Source: JAIBJN01 sp963775505 (GTDB lineage: Bacteria; Actinomycetota; Thermoleophilia; Gaiellales; Gaiellaceae). Taken from it: 64,000 nt of DNA. Shown here piece by piece: positions 7,496 through 16,309 of this stretch (position 1 is its first letter; each line of letters starts with the position of its first letter). Below the pieces are notes generated by a model. It was not told the DNA's origin, ran no database searches, and worked only from the letters and a program-made list of their open reading frames with translations. A program made the translations under genes and the position numbers. The stretch covers positions 186,001 to 250,000 of the forward strand of contig CAVZIL010000004.1 in NCBI GenBank assembly GCA_963775505.1. Reading direction: 5' to 3'.

Positions 7496-8319
7496 CGAAG
7501 CAGCCGCGAGAGCCGGCGGTCCTTGAGCACCCGCCCGCCGGTCTGGCACCGCGGGCAGTAGAAGATCGTATGCTCCTCGAAGTCGACGCGGGCGATCGGG
7601 GTGGCGCAGTTGGGGCACGGCTCGCCCAGGCGGTTGTGCACCTTGTACGCCTTCGTGTCCGGGGCGCCTGCGAGCCGGAGCTCCAGGCCATCGGCCATGA
7701 GCTCGCGAATCGTCGCGGCCAGGCGGTCGAGATCCTCGTCGGCGACCTCGGTCGTGAGTGCGTACGGCGAGAGCTTCGCGCGGTTCAGGATCTCGTTCGA
7801 CCAGGCCCGGCCGATGCCGGCGAGCGCACGCTGGTCGCGGAGGAACGGATGCAGCCGGCGGGACTCGCGGCGCGCGATCTCCGCCAGCTCCTCGGATGTG
7901 ATCCCGTCGGCCTCGGGCCCGAGGTGGGCGAGCTCCGCCTCCAGCTCCTCAGGGTGGTAGACGCCGACGCGCGCCCGCTTCTTCGGTCCGCCCTCGGTGA
8001 GGATCAGCTCGCCGCCGTCCTCCAGACGGAGCCGGAACGCGGGCGTCTTCGGGCCCTTCGCGCCCGGGTCGAGGAAGCGAATGCGTCCCGCGCTCATCAG
8101 GTGCACGTGGAGAACGAGCTCGCCGTCGTCGGTCGGAAACAGGAGGTGCTTCCCGCGCCGCCGCGCGCCCGCGAAGCGCCGGCCCTCGAGCGCCGAGAGC
8201 GGCGGGTCGAACGTCTTCAGCGTGGCCACGTGCGCGGGGCCGGCCTTGGCGACCGGCGAGCGGGCGAGCGGCCCGTCGAGCGCCTGCCTCGCGGCCTCCA
8301 CCTCGGGAAACTCGGGAAT
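7492..8319 (-). CDS. Fpg/Nei-family DNA glycosylase, probable ATT start
   Basis: A 275-residue base-excision repair glycosylase/AP lyase. The catalytic N-terminal Pro-Glu of this family is encoded only if translation starts at ATT 8317-8319, giving I/M-PEFPEVEAARQAL. A strong Shine-Dalgarno AGGAGG sits about 6 bases upstream, and an in-frame TGA lies eight codons before with no ATG, GTG, TTG or CTG between. The next start, GTG 8301, would delete Pro1 and Glu2. Other motifs: RRGKHLLF (catalytic Lys region), helix-two-turn-helix GIGRAWSNEILNRAKLSP, and a C-terminal zinc finger CPNC...CPRC. Only 14 bases separate it from the divergent asparaginase start. Confidence 0.88.
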   Translation of the reverse strand: MPEFPEVEAARQALDGPLARSPVAKAGPAHVATLKTFDPPLSALEGRRFAGARRRGKHLLFPTDDGELVLHVHLMSAGRIRFLDPGAKGPKTPAFRLRLEDGGELILTEGGPKKRARVGVYHPEELEAELAHLGPEADGITSEELAEIARRESRRLHPFLRDQRALAGIGRAWSNEILNRAKLSPYALTTEVADEDLDRLAATIRELMADGLELRLAGAPDTKAYKVHNRLGEPCPNCATPIARVDFEEHTIFYCPRCQTGGRVLKDRRLSRLLR

Positions 8320-8333
8320 AGTCTTCCTCCTGC

Positions 8334-9197
8334 GTGGACGCGCTCAATGTAGCCGTGACCAGGGGAGAGCTCGTGGAGTCCCGCCACCGGGCGCATGCGG
8401 TGCGCGTCCGGGACGGCGAGGTCGTCGAGTTCTGGGGCGATCCCGAGCTCGTCGCCTACGTCCGCTCGGCGGCGAAGCCGCTCCAGGCGCTGCCGCTCGC
8501 CGAATACGACCTGGCCGCGGACGAGCTGGCGATCGCCTGCGCGTCGCACGAGGCTCGGCCCGAGCAGCTCGTCGCCGTCCGCGCCCTCCTCGAGCGGGCC
8601 GGCTTCGCGACCGAAAACCTCGAGTGCGGCGCCGAGCACGGGTCGCGGCTCCGGCACAACTGCTCGGGCAAGCACGCGGGCTTCCTCTTCCTCTGCCGCG
8701 CACGCGGTTGGGACGCAGAGGGCTACCGATTGTCGGGGCATCCCCTCCAGCAGGAGCTCCTGGCGATCGTGGCCGGGACGGTCGGGCGTCCCGCAGACGA
8801 GATCACCACGGCGATCGACGGGTGCGGCGTGCCGACGTTCGCACTGTCCCTGATGGAGATGGCGCGCATGTTCGCCGGCTTCGTCGCCGGCCGTCCGCAG
8901 GGGATGGAGACGATCGTCGCTGCGATGACCGGCCACCCCGACCTCGTCGGCGGGGCGCAGGCGGCCGACACACTGGTGATGCGGGCGCTGCCGGGCGCGG
9001 TCGCCAAGCGCGGAGCCGAGGGGGTCCTCTGCGTCGGGCTTCCGGACGGGACGGGCCTGGCCCTGAAGGTCGAGGACGGCGCCTACCGGGCCTCGTACGC
9101 CGCGGCGGGCGCGGTGCTCGGGATTCCCGAGCTGGCCGAGCGCCCTCTCCACTCCAGCCGAGGCGACGTCGTGGGGTCGATCGCCGTCGAGGCGTGA
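8334..9197 (+). CDS. Asparaginase II (thermolabile AnsA-type)
   Basis: A 287-residue member of the Rhizobium-type L-asparaginase family, unrelated in sequence to E. coli AnsA/AnsB; it hydrolyses asparagine to aspartate and ammonia in the cytoplasm. Family features are VTRGELVESRHRAHAV near the N-terminus, RSAAKPLQALPL (with the Ser-x-x-Lys pair of this serine-hydrolase-like fold), CASHEA, the cysteine-containing loop HNCSGKHAGFL (about residues 107-117) and DGCGVPTFAL. GTG 8334 is used; GTG 8355, just before TRGE, is an alternative. No clear ribosome-binding site is visible, so the transcript may be leaderless. Confidence 0.87.
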   Translation: MDALNVAVTRGELVESRHRAHAVRVRDGEVVEFWGDPELVAYVRSAAKPLQALPLAEYDLAADELAIACASHEARPEQLVAVRALLERAGFATENLECGAEHGSRLRHNCSGKHAGFLFLCRARGWDAEGYRLSGHPLQQELLAIVAGTVGRPADEITTAIDGCGVPTFALSLMEMARMFAGFVAGRPQGMETIVAAMTGHPDLVGGAQAADTLVMRALPGAVAKRGAEGVLCVGLPDGTGLALKVEDGAYRASYAAAGAVLGIPELAERPLHSSRGDVVGSIAVEA

Positions 9198-9334
9198 AAT
9201 TCGTCCACCACTTTTCCACAGTCGATGTAGAATCCCGGGCCGGATGTGCCTGTGAGTCGGCGGACGGTGGAACTCGCCGGCTCGCTTTTCGTTCGACGGA
9301 CAAACGTTGCACGGGTAACGGGAAAGGCGGGTCA

Positions 9335-10429
9335 ATGCTCCAGGTCGACATCTCTCTGCCCGAGATCGAAGAGCTGCACAAACTCGTCGCAGACGGACAG
9401 GACAAGGGGTTCCTCACCTACGACGAGATCGTCGCGGGGCTCGAGGAGGTCGACCTCACCAAGGAGCAGGTCGAGGAGTTCTATACCTACCTGATCGATC
9501 ACGGCATCGAGCTCATGGAGGGGCTCGAGCACAAGACGCCACCCCACGAGGAGCCGGCCCTCGCGGAGGAGGAGAAGGTGCCGAAGCTCGACCTCACCGT
9601 CGAGCCGTCCCTCGACTCGCTCCGCCTCTACCTGCGCGAGATCGGCAAGGTGCCCCTCCTGACGGCCGACCAGGAGGTCACGCTCGCCAAGCGCATCGAG
9701 CGCGGCGACATGGGCGCGAAGACGGAGATGATCGAGGCCAACCTTCGCCTCGTCGTCTCCATCGCGAAGGGCTATCTCGGCCGCGGGCTCTCCTTCCTCG
9801 ATTTGATCCAGGAGGGCTCGCTCGGGCTGATCCGCGCGGTCGAGAAGTTCGACTACCGGAAGGGCTTCAAGTTCTCCACCTACGCGACCTGGTGGATCCG
9901 CCAGGCGGTGACGCGGGCCATCGCGGACAAGGCGCGGACGATCCGTATCCCGGTCCACATGGTCGAGAAGCTGAACAAGGTCGTGCACATCGAGCGCCAG
10001 CTCGTCCAGCGCCTCGGGCGCGAGCCGCTGCCGGACGAGATCGCCGAGGAGCTCGAGATCACGACCGAGGAGGTACGCGAGATCCTGCGCATGGCGCAGC
10101 TCCCGGTCTCGCTGGAGAAGCCGATCGGCGAGGAGGAGGAGTCCGAGCTCGGCGACTTCGTCCAGGACGACGCCGCCGAGTCGCCGTTCGACTCGGCCTC
10201 GCTCAACCTCAGGCGCGAGGACATCGACAAGGCGCTCGAGTCGCTGCCGATCCGGGAGCGCAAGGTGATCGAGCTCCGCTTCGGGCTCAAGGGCGAGCAG
10301 CCGCGGACGCTCGAGGAGGTCGGCCGCGCTTTCGGCGTCACGCGAGAGCGCATTCGCCAGATCGAGAACAACACGCTGAAGAAGCTGGAGAGCCTCCCGG
10401 AAGCGCAGGGACTGAAGGACTGCGTGTAA
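9335..10429 (+). CDS. sigA: Principal sigma factor RpoD/SigA
   Basis: A 364-residue primary sigma-70 factor that directs RNA polymerase to housekeeping promoters. It has a short region 1.1 (residues ~1-60), region 1.2 (DSLRLYLREIGKVPLLT), the core region 2 with NLRLVVSIAKGYLGRGLSF and the -10 recognition helix DYRKGFKFSTYATWWIRQAV, region 3 (RIPVHMVEKLNKV) and region 4 with TLEEVGRAFGVTRERIRQIE. There is no long acidic N-terminal extension as in streptomycete HrdB. ATG 9335 is preceded by GGAAAGG. It converges on the GT-C gene with three bases between stops. Confidence 0.97.
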   Translation: MLQVDISLPEIEELHKLVADGQDKGFLTYDEIVAGLEEVDLTKEQVEEFYTYLIDHGIELMEGLEHKTPPHEEPALAEEEKVPKLDLTVEPSLDSLRLYLREIGKVPLLTADQEVTLAKRIERGDMGAKTEMIEANLRLVVSIAKGYLGRGLSFLDLIQEGSLGLIRAVEKFDYRKGFKFSTYATWWIRQAVTRAIADKARTIRIPVHMVEKLNKVVHIERQLVQRLGREPLPDEIAEELEITTEEVREILRMAQLPVSLEKPIGEEEESELGDFVQDDAAESPFDSASLNLRREDIDKALESLPIRERKVIELRFGLKGEQPRTLEEVGRAFGVTRERIRQIENNTLKKLESLPEAQGLKDCV

Positions 10430-10432
10430 GGC

Positions 10433-12511
10433 CTAGCAGGCGGTCGAATCGGGCCGGTAGACCGGCTCGGAGGCCTGCACGCTGACGAAACGGCCGCCTA
10501 CGGTGCCGGTCGACGGCGCGACGAAGTCCATCGTCCACGGGCCGGCGCCGCAGACCGGGACCGTCACCGTTGTCGTCCGGCCGGGCTGCACGATCACCTC
10601 GCGTATCCGGGCGGCGGGGGGAGCGAGCTCGACCGCGACGGGCGGCGAGCCTTCCGGCCCGGTCAGCTCGAACGTGAGGACGCCCGCGTCCGTTGCGGGC
10701 CAGAGCCGGAAGCTGCCGGTGAGCCCGAGCCAGCCGTCCTCGTAGCGGCCGGGTGCGTAGAGGGCGAGGCGCTGCGGGCTCTGCGACGTGACGAGGTCGA
10801 AGACGGGCGACGAGGCGACCTCATCCGTGTCTCGGAAGCGGACGGTGTCGCTGAAGGCGTCGACCGCGAGGGGCCCGGTGACCGGCCGGCCCCGGGCGAG
10901 CAGGGTGCCGTCGGGCGCGACGGTGAGCCGGGTGACCGCGAAAGAGTCGGGCGGCTCGGCGTCCGGGAGGAGATAGACGGCGTCCAGCGAGCGGTTCCAG
11001 AAGAGGTACTCGGATGCGACCCCTCGCTCGCTCGACCGCGTCAGCAGCATCGCCGCGCTCCCCACGCCGGAGTCGTCGACGAAGGAGGGCTCCGGGCCGA
11101 GCACGTCGGCTCGCGTCCGCTCTGCGTTGGCGAGGTTGAAGGACGTCGCGCCCGCGTAGGTCGTCGCGCAGACGGCGAGTGCGAGGCCGAGGACGAGCGG
11201 CGTGGCGGCCCGTGGGCGCCGGCTCGCCAGGACGAGCACGCCGGCGAGGAGGGTGACGCCGAGCGCGAGGACGAGCGAAGCGGTGCCGACGTCGCCGAGC
11301 GCCTGCTCCAGCCGGGCGACGGCGAAGAGCGTCGGCGAGTTCGTCTTGCGATCGGCGGCCGAGTAGCCGGAGAGCGGGACCCGGGCGGCGAGGACGACGA
11401 GCCCCGCCGCGAGCACGCCGTTGACCAAGCGGTGTGGCCAGCCGCGCGAGGCGTAGAGCGCGAAGAGAACGCCGACCAGCGGCACGGCGTAGAAGAAGTA
11501 GCGCTCCTGGATGCGGTCGCCGCCGAGGCCGTAGGCGGCCGCCTCGACGAGCAGGGCGACGACGAACGGTGCGGTGAGGGCCCCGAAGGCGAGCTCCTCC
11601 CGCGAACGAGGTCTCCGCAGCGCGAGCCAGAGGCCCAGCACGGCACCCGGAGCGAGCACGACGCCGGCCGCGTAGGCGAGGAGCATCGCGTCGGCGCCGA
11701 ACCACTTCCCCAGCTCGGGCGAGGCGAGGTCCAGGTCGAGGATGCCCTCGTAGAAGCCGAGCGCCCGGTTCGGGCCGACCGCGACGAACGCCAGCACCGG
11801 AATGACGACGACGCCGAGGACGAGTGCCTGCTCGCGAAGCATGCTGCGGATGCGCCGCTCTTGGAAGCCCACGATCAGGGCGCCGGCGACGAAGCAGACC
11901 GGGAGGACGGCGAACTGGGCGCGGGCGAAGGTCGCCAATCCGGCCAGCACGAGGAAGGCGAGCTGGAGGCGGAGGCTGGGTCGGGCGAGCGCGAGCGTCC
12001 CGGCGGCGATCGCTCCCAGCGCGAGCGGGTAGGCGAAGGGCTCCGCCAGCACCCAGCCCGCGTAGACGAAGTCGGGAACGACGAGGGCGAGGGCAGCGAG
12101 CGCGAGCGAGACGCCGGCACCGAGACCGAGCCGCCGCGCGAGCAGGAAGACCGGTACCGCGGCGAGCGACATGGCGAGGGCGCCCACTGCCTGAATCAGG
12201 CGGAACGACGACTCCACGTCCTCCGCCAGCCAGGCGGGCGCGGTCAGGATCGGCTGCAGGAGGGCCGGAAAGCTCGCCGAGACCTCGCGGACGAGCGGCT
12301 GGCCCGTCTCGGCGAGCGACCGGCCGAGCTCGGCGTAGATGTACTCGTCCGCGAAGAACGTCGGCGTCGCCCGGAGCCAGCCGAGCACGAGGCGCAGGAG
12401 GAAGCTGGCGCCGACGAGGGCGACGAGGAGGGGAACTGCACCAACACGCGCGCGCGCGAGGCCGCCAGGGGACGCCTGCGCGCGCTCGGCGGAACGTGCG
12501 GCGACGGACAC
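10433..12511 (-). CDS. GT-C-type membrane glycosyltransferase-like protein
   Basis: A 692-residue integral membrane protein with about 12-13 predicted helices in residues 25-475 and a ~200-residue outer C-terminal region. The first outer loop carries ADEYIYAELGRSLAETGQPL, the Asp-Glu pair and layout used by GT-C enzymes of the PMT/ArnT group to bind a polyprenyl-phosphate sugar donor. The C-terminal part (from NRSLDAVYLLPDAE on) looks like a beta-sandwich with two Cys near the end. The acceptor is unknown; wall glycan or protein glycosylation is inference. The GTG start lies 39 bases after the stop of the small zinc-ribbon gene, so the two probably share a transcript. Confidence 0.75.
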   Translation of the reverse strand: MSVAARSAERAQASPGGLARARVGAVPLLVALVGASFLLRLVLGWLRATPTFFADEYIYAELGRSLAETGQPLVREVSASFPALLQPILTAPAWLAEDVESSFRLIQAVGALAMSLAAVPVFLLARRLGLGAGVSLALAALALVVPDFVYAGWVLAEPFAYPLALGAIAAGTLALARPSLRLQLAFLVLAGLATFARAQFAVLPVCFVAGALIVGFQERRIRSMLREQALVLGVVVIPVLAFVAVGPNRALGFYEGILDLDLASPELGKWFGADAMLLAYAAGVVLAPGAVLGLWLALRRPRSREELAFGALTAPFVVALLVEAAAYGLGGDRIQERYFFYAVPLVGVLFALYASRGWPHRLVNGVLAAGLVVLAARVPLSGYSAADRKTNSPTLFAVARLEQALGDVGTASLVLALGVTLLAGVLVLASRRPRAATPLVLGLALAVCATTYAGATSFNLANAERTRADVLGPEPSFVDDSGVGSAAMLLTRSSERGVASEYLFWNRSLDAVYLLPDAEPPDSFAVTRLTVAPDGTLLARGRPVTGPLAVDAFSDTVRFRDTDEVASSPVFDLVTSQSPQRLALYAPGRYEDGWLGLTGSFRLWPATDAGVLTFELTGPEGSPPVAVELAPPAARIREVIVQPGRTTTVTVPVCGAGPWTMDFVAPSTGTVGGRFVSVQASEPVYRPDSTAC

Positions 12512-12550
12512 GGTCTCTCTATCGGCGCCTGCTCGGCGAGCGTTAGCGGG

Positions 12551-12730
12551 TCAGACCGGCTCGACGCGGTCCTGCTCCTCCGCCGGCTGGTAGGCGACGA
12601 AGAGGCGGCAGTGCGGGCACTTGAAGCCCAGGTTCCGCTCGGACTCTCCGAGCAGGGGAGCGTCGAACGACTTGCCGCAGTGCGGGCAGTCGACCGTGAA
12701 GGAATCGCCGCTGGCGGGAGGATCGGGCAC
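12551..12730 (-). CDS. Small zinc-ribbon protein
   Basis: A 59-residue ORF, read from GTG 12728-12730 to TGA 12551-12553. It contains two Cys-x2-Cys knuckles, DCPHCGKSF at about residues 14-22 and KCPHCRLFVAY at about residues 37-47, separated by 19 residues: a classical zinc ribbon. The tail is acidic (PAEEQDRVEPV). No membrane segment. Two knuckles with this spacing and a coherent codon pattern make it a likely real gene. It lies directly upstream of the GT-C gene and divergent to the CDF transporter. Function unknown; zinc binding is inferred from the motif. Confidence 0.7.
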   Translation of the reverse strand: MPDPPASGDSFTVDCPHCGKSFDAPLLGESERNLGFKCPHCRLFVAYQPAEEQDRVEPV

Positions 12731-12756
12731 CCGGGGACAAGGTTAGCCTGTGGCCG

Positions 12757-14109
12757 GTGAGCCCCCAGCGCCGGATCGCGCTCGTCTCGGTGGCGGCCGC
12801 GGCCGTCCTCATCGCCGTCAAGCTCGTGACCGGCCTCGCCACGGGGAGCCTCGGTTTCCTCTCGGAGGCGGCGCACTCCGGAACCGACCTCGTGGCCGCG
12901 CTCCTGACCCTCTTCGCCGTGGGCGTGGCCGTCCGGCCGGCGGACCGGAGCCACCCCTACGGGCACGGGAAGGCGGAGCACCTGGCCGCCCTGGCCGAGG
13001 CGTCCTTCCTCGTGCTCGTCTCCCTGCTGATCGCCGCGGCCGCGGTCCGCCGGCTCGTGGAGGGGACGGCGGACGTCGACGCGGCGTGGTACGCGCTCCT
13101 CGTGATCGGGTTCGTCATCGTCATCGACGCCAGCCGCGCGGCGGTGTCGCACCGCGCCGCGCGCGAGTACGAGAGCCCGGCGTTCGCCGCGAGCGCGCTC
13201 CACTTCGGCGGTGATCTCGCAGGCTCGACGGCCGTGCTCATCGGGCTCCTGGCCGCCCGCGCCGGGTATCCCGAGGGCGACGCGATCGCGGCGCTCTTCG
13301 TCGCGGCGCTCGTCCTCGCCGCCGCCGGACGGCTCATCCGCCGGAACGTCGACGTTCTCATGGACCAGGCGCCGGTCGACGAGGTCGAGGCCGCCCGGGC
13401 CGCCATCGAGGGCCTCGGCCAGGGCGTGACCCTCCGGCGGCTGCGGATGCGCCGCGCGGCCGGGCGCCACTTCGCCGACGTCGTCATCGGCGTCCCGCCG
13501 GGGGCGGCGGTCGGCCAGGGCCACGCCGCCGCCGACGCCGTCGAGGAGGCGGTGGAGCGGGCCGTCCCGGGCGCCGACGTCGTCGTCCACGTCGAGCCCG
13601 CCGAGGCGCGCGAGCTCGGCGAGCGGGCGACTGCCGCCGCGCTCCGCGTGCCCGGGGTGCGGGAGGTGCACAACGTGTCGGTCCTCGACGTGGACCACCG
13701 CACCGAGGTCACGCTCCATCTGAAGCTGCCTGGCGCTCTCACCCTCGCCGAGGCACACGAGGTCGCGGAGGCGGTGGAGCGGGAGATCCTCGCCGCCGTA
13801 CCCGTCGTCGACGCCGTCCAGACGCACATCGAGCCGCTCGCCGAGCCGGCCGCCGTCAGCTCGGTTCCCGCCGGGGCACTCGAGTCCGAGTCGGAGGCCG
13901 TGCGCGGCATCGTTCGCGACACGACGGGCAGCGATCCGCGCGAGCTCCGCTTCCTCGCCACGGACCGCGGCCTCGTCGCCTTCCTCACCCTCGCGATGGC
14001 GCCCGAGCAGGCGCTCGCCGAGGCGCATGCGAGCGCGAGCGAGATCGAGGAGCGCATCCGCCGCGACCACCCCGAGATCGTCGACGTGATCGTCCACACC
14101 GAGCCCTGA
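12757..14109 (+). CDS. Cation diffusion facilitator with duplicated C-terminal domain
   Basis: A 450-residue CDF-family divalent metal/H+ antiporter exporting Zn, Fe, Mn or similar. The first ~200 residues form six membrane helices with the two half-sites of the transport site: EAAHSGTDLVA (His-x3-Asp, helix II) and SALHFGGDLAGS (His-x3-Asp, helix V). The cytoplasmic part contains two or more ferredoxin-like dimerisation repeats: around residues 210-290 (RRLRMRRAAGRHFADVVIGV) and around 295-370 (REVHNVSVLDVDHRTEVTLH), plus a third degenerate stretch to the end, longer than the usual ~300-residue CDF. Metal specificity cannot be told. The start is GTG 12757. Confidence 0.9.
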   Translation: MSPQRRIALVSVAAAAVLIAVKLVTGLATGSLGFLSEAAHSGTDLVAALLTLFAVGVAVRPADRSHPYGHGKAEHLAALAEASFLVLVSLLIAAAAVRRLVEGTADVDAAWYALLVIGFVIVIDASRAAVSHRAAREYESPAFAASALHFGGDLAGSTAVLIGLLAARAGYPEGDAIAALFVAALVLAAAGRLIRRNVDVLMDQAPVDEVEAARAAIEGLGQGVTLRRLRMRRAAGRHFADVVIGVPPGAAVGQGHAAADAVEEAVERAVPGADVVVHVEPAEARELGERATAAALRVPGVREVHNVSVLDVDHRTEVTLHLKLPGALTLAEAHEVAEAVEREILAAVPVVDAVQTHIEPLAEPAAVSSVPAGALESESEAVRGIVRDTTGSDPRELRFLATDRGLVAFLTLAMAPEQALAEAHASASEIEERIRRDHPEIVDVIVHTEP

Positions 14110-14118
14110 GGCGCCGCC

Positions 14119-14901
14119 TTACGCGTCGGCCGGCTGCCACTCCTCGAGCCTGAGCCCGGCGAGCACGGCGTCCACGAACGGCCTCTTCCCGTAGATCCCG
14201 AAGTAGATCCGGCCGCCAAGGCATGTGGAGCCGTGACTGAAGCTTCCACCGACCCCTTCCAATTCGGCGTCGCGCGGCTCGCAGTCCTCGGGCGCGAGCT
14301 CGATGAGCGGATCGAGGCTCGTGACCTTGCCCGGAGCAGGATTGTGGTCGCCGAGCGCCAGCATGACGCCGCCGCCTTCGCCGAACTCTTGCGAGAGCCC
14401 TAGCGGCGCCGCTGCCTCGACGACCACGAAGCCCTCGCCCGTCTCGTGGATGCCGAGGCTGTTCGTGACCTCGGCTCGCGCCCCCGCATCCTGGATCGGA
14501 GCCACGACCGTCCATGCCCCTGCGTGGAGGACGACGTCGCTGTCGGTGGCTGCACGGCTCGGCGCCTCATAGAGGAACGTGAGCGGATACCGCGCGGCGG
14601 GATCGTCGCGATACAGGTAGGAAACGTCCGGCTGAACGCCAAGGTCGACGAGCCCGAGCTCAGCCGGGTAGGAGAGGACGATGCGGCTCCCATCGGGGAA
14701 CGTGAGGGGAAGGAGGTCCCGGCCGTCCCGGTGCTGGGCCTCTGGCACGAAGGTCGCCGCGTCGCGTGCCGCAGGGGTGCTCGCAGTTCGGGCGGTCGCC
14801 GAGGCATCGCCTGCGGGCTTGGCAGAATCGGTCGGCTGCTCGCTTCCACAGGCAGGAGAGAGCACGAGGAGCAGTGTGAGAAGTGCCCTCTTCACGCCCA
14901 C
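14119..14901 (-). CDS. Predicted lipoprotein of unknown function
   Basis: A 260-residue exported protein. The N-terminus MGVKRALLTLLLVLSPAC ends in a lipobox (S-P-A-C) with the lipidated Cys at residue 18. A Thr/Ala-rich low-complexity linker follows to about residue 50, then a globular domain beginning TFPDGSRIVLSYPAELGLVDLG. Two Cys (ATLAPEDCEP region and GSTCLGG) may form a disulfide. No family recognised. It converges on the CDF transporter with nine bases between them and is divergent from the rhodanese gene. Confidence 0.75.
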   Translation of the reverse strand: MGVKRALLTLLLVLSPACGSEQPTDSAKPAGDASATARTASTPAARDAATFVPEAQHRDGRDLLPLTFPDGSRIVLSYPAELGLVDLGVQPDVSYLYRDDPAARYPLTFLYEAPSRAATDSDVVLHAGAWTVVAPIQDAGARAEVTNSLGIHETGEGFVVVEAAAPLGLSQEFGEGGGVMLALGDHNPAPGKVTSLDPLIELAPEDCEPRDAELEGVGGSFSHGSTCLGGRIYFGIYGKRPFVDAVLAGLRLEEWQPADA

Positions 14902-14999
14902 GGTTACGGGAGCTACTCGCGCAGAGGTCCTGTGGAGGGCGTGCTACTAACCGTGGTTCTGGGTTGCGCCCAGCCGGCGGGCCAGGCAACCTCGACGCG

Positions 15000-15446
15000 G
15001 TGCGACGATCGGTGGACGACCTCATCGCCGAGGCGCGAGCGCGGATCGCGCCTCGTCTCCAGCCGGACGAGGCCCAGCGTGCACTAGGGTCGGGAGCCTT
15101 GCTCGTCGATCTGCGCTCGGACGACGAGCGTCGGCGACACGGGGTCGTGCCCGGCTCGCTGCACATTCCTCGCCTGGTGCTCGAGTGGCGCGTCGATCCG
15201 GACTCCGGCTACGCGAACCCGCACGTCACGGATCTCGACTGTCGCCTCGTCCTGTTCTGCTCCCAGGGGTTCGCCTCGACCTTCGCGGCCGCGAGCCTGC
15301 GCGAGCTGGGGTGCGTGAACGCCACCGACATGATCGGAGGGTTCGACGCCTGGAAGGCGGCGGGACTGCCCGTGCGCCAGCTGACCGATGACCGGGAGCC
15401 GGATCCCAACGAGCTGCCCGGCATGGGACCACCCGAGCCCCGGTAG
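15000..15446 (+). CDS. Rhodanese-like domain protein
   Basis: A ~148-residue single rhodanese domain. After a short helix (LIAEARARIAPRLQPDEAQ) comes ALLVDLRSDDERRRHGVVPGSLHIPR, the usual CH2A-type start, then LVLFCSQGFASTFAAASL with the active-site Cys that carries sulfane sulfur, and the family ending MIGGFDAWKAAGLPV. The active-site loop CSQGFAS is six residues, as in sulfurtransferase rather than phosphatase versions. GTG 15000 is chosen because the longer frame from 14883 overlaps the divergent lipoprotein start; GTG 15012 is possible. Substrate unknown. Confidence 0.85.
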   Translation: MRRSVDDLIAEARARIAPRLQPDEAQRALGSGALLVDLRSDDERRRHGVVPGSLHIPRLVLEWRVDPDSGYANPHVTDLDCRLVLFCSQGFASTFAAASLRELGCVNATDMIGGFDAWKAAGLPVRQLTDDREPDPNELPGMGPPEPR

Positions 15447-15507
15447 CCGGCCGCCCGGAGAGACGGTCCACCGCGGACCTTCTTGGCGTCCGGGACGTAT
15501 GTCGTGC

Positions 15508-16095
15508 ATGCGAGCACCCCGGAGCGCGGTCCTGCTCTGCTTCGTCCTCGGAGCCGCGGCCTGTGGAGGAGCGCCCGCCGGCGACCGCGAAGGGGCCACG
15601 GAGCCCCCGGCCTGGACGACCTACGACGTCCCCGAAGCCTCCCTCGCCGTCACGTACCCGTCGAGCTGGACGCGTTCGGTCGACCCTCTGCTGCCCGATC
15701 TGGTTGACCCGAAGGTGCTCGTCGCCCTCAGCACGTTTCCCGCCCGGCCCGGCGGCGAGAATTGTGCTCACCTGCCGGAGAACGCCATCGAGGACATGGG
15801 CCCGACGGATGCTCTGGTCGTCGTCGAGGAGCGGCTCGGCGACCCCGAAGACGGCGCCGGCACGCCCGGGAACTATCCAGGCCGACCCGCGCAGTTCGGC
15901 CCGAGCAGCGGCTACCCCACCGAAGCGGTCGACTGCCTCGACCACCGCAAGGCGTTCACCGACTACCTGATCTCCTTCGGCGATTCCGGCCGGCGCTTCT
16001 CTGTCTATGTCGCGTTCGGGGCCGAGACCCCGGCCGCCGTCAGCGCCGAGGCCTGGGCGATCCTCGACCGCCTCGAGGTCGTGACGCCCGGCTGA
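15508..16095 (+). CDS. Predicted lipoprotein of unknown function
   Basis: A ~195-residue exported protein. MRAPRSAVLLCFVLGAAAC is a signal peptide with lipobox A-A-A-C, the lipidated Cys at residue 19. The mature domain has the beginning WTTYDVPEASLAVTYPSSW, which resembles the start of PsbP/LpqN-like folds found in actinobacterial lipoproteins (strand, then YP-x-W); that link is only suggestive. Two later Cys occur at ENCAHLP and AVDCLDHR. ATG 15508 is used; ATG 15499 would add three residues. It follows the rhodanese gene by about 60 bases in the same direction. Confidence 0.72.
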   Translation: MRAPRSAVLLCFVLGAAACGGAPAGDREGATEPPAWTTYDVPEASLAVTYPSSWTRSVDPLLPDLVDPKVLVALSTFPARPGGENCAHLPENAIEDMGPTDALVVVEERLGDPEDGAGTPGNYPGRPAQFGPSSGYPTEAVDCLDHRKAFTDYLISFGDSGRRFSVYVAFGAETPAAVSAEAWAILDRLEVVTPG

Positions 16096-16216
16096 GCCGT
16101 CCACTCGTCTCGGGCTCGCTCACGCTGCGCCCCCGCGTGGTCGGGTGAGGACGGCGCAGGACCGCGCACCGTCGAACGTCGTCCATGGTGGCTACTCCGG
16201 CTAGCCTTCGCGACTG

Positions 16217-16309
16217 GTGTTCTGGATCGGCTTTGCCATCTTCATCCTCGTCGTTCTCGCCGCGATCGTATGGGCTTGGAAGGCCGTCGGATCGAACTCG
16301 CAAGGCTAG
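16217..16309 (+). CDS. Possible 30-residue single-span membrane peptide
   Basis: A GTG-to-TAG frame of 30 residues that reads as one membrane helix (VFWIGFAIFILVVLAAIVWAW) followed by a short polar tail KAVGSNSQG. A hydrophobic core ending in a W-x-W-K interface is what real small membrane proteins look like, but chance frames of this length are common in GC-rich DNA and no strong ribosome-binding site is present. Confidence 0.3.
   Translation: MFWIGFAIFILVVLAAIVWAWKAVGSNSQG

Noticed and set aside
8334..8355. A leader or uORF for the asparaginase gene
   Set aside because: Only 14 bases separate it from the glycosylase start; the family alignment shows TRGELVES is near the true N-terminus and no extra peptide is evident.
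9212..9233. DnaA-box-like TTTTCCACA and a TAGAAT hexamer upstream of sigA
   Set aside because: A single DnaA-like nonamer with one mismatch is expected by chance, no cluster exists and no -35 at 17 bases fits, so neither origin nor promoter can be claimed.
14883..14999. Rhodanese N-terminal extension
   Set aside because: It overlaps the divergent lipoprotein start region and has no domain character.
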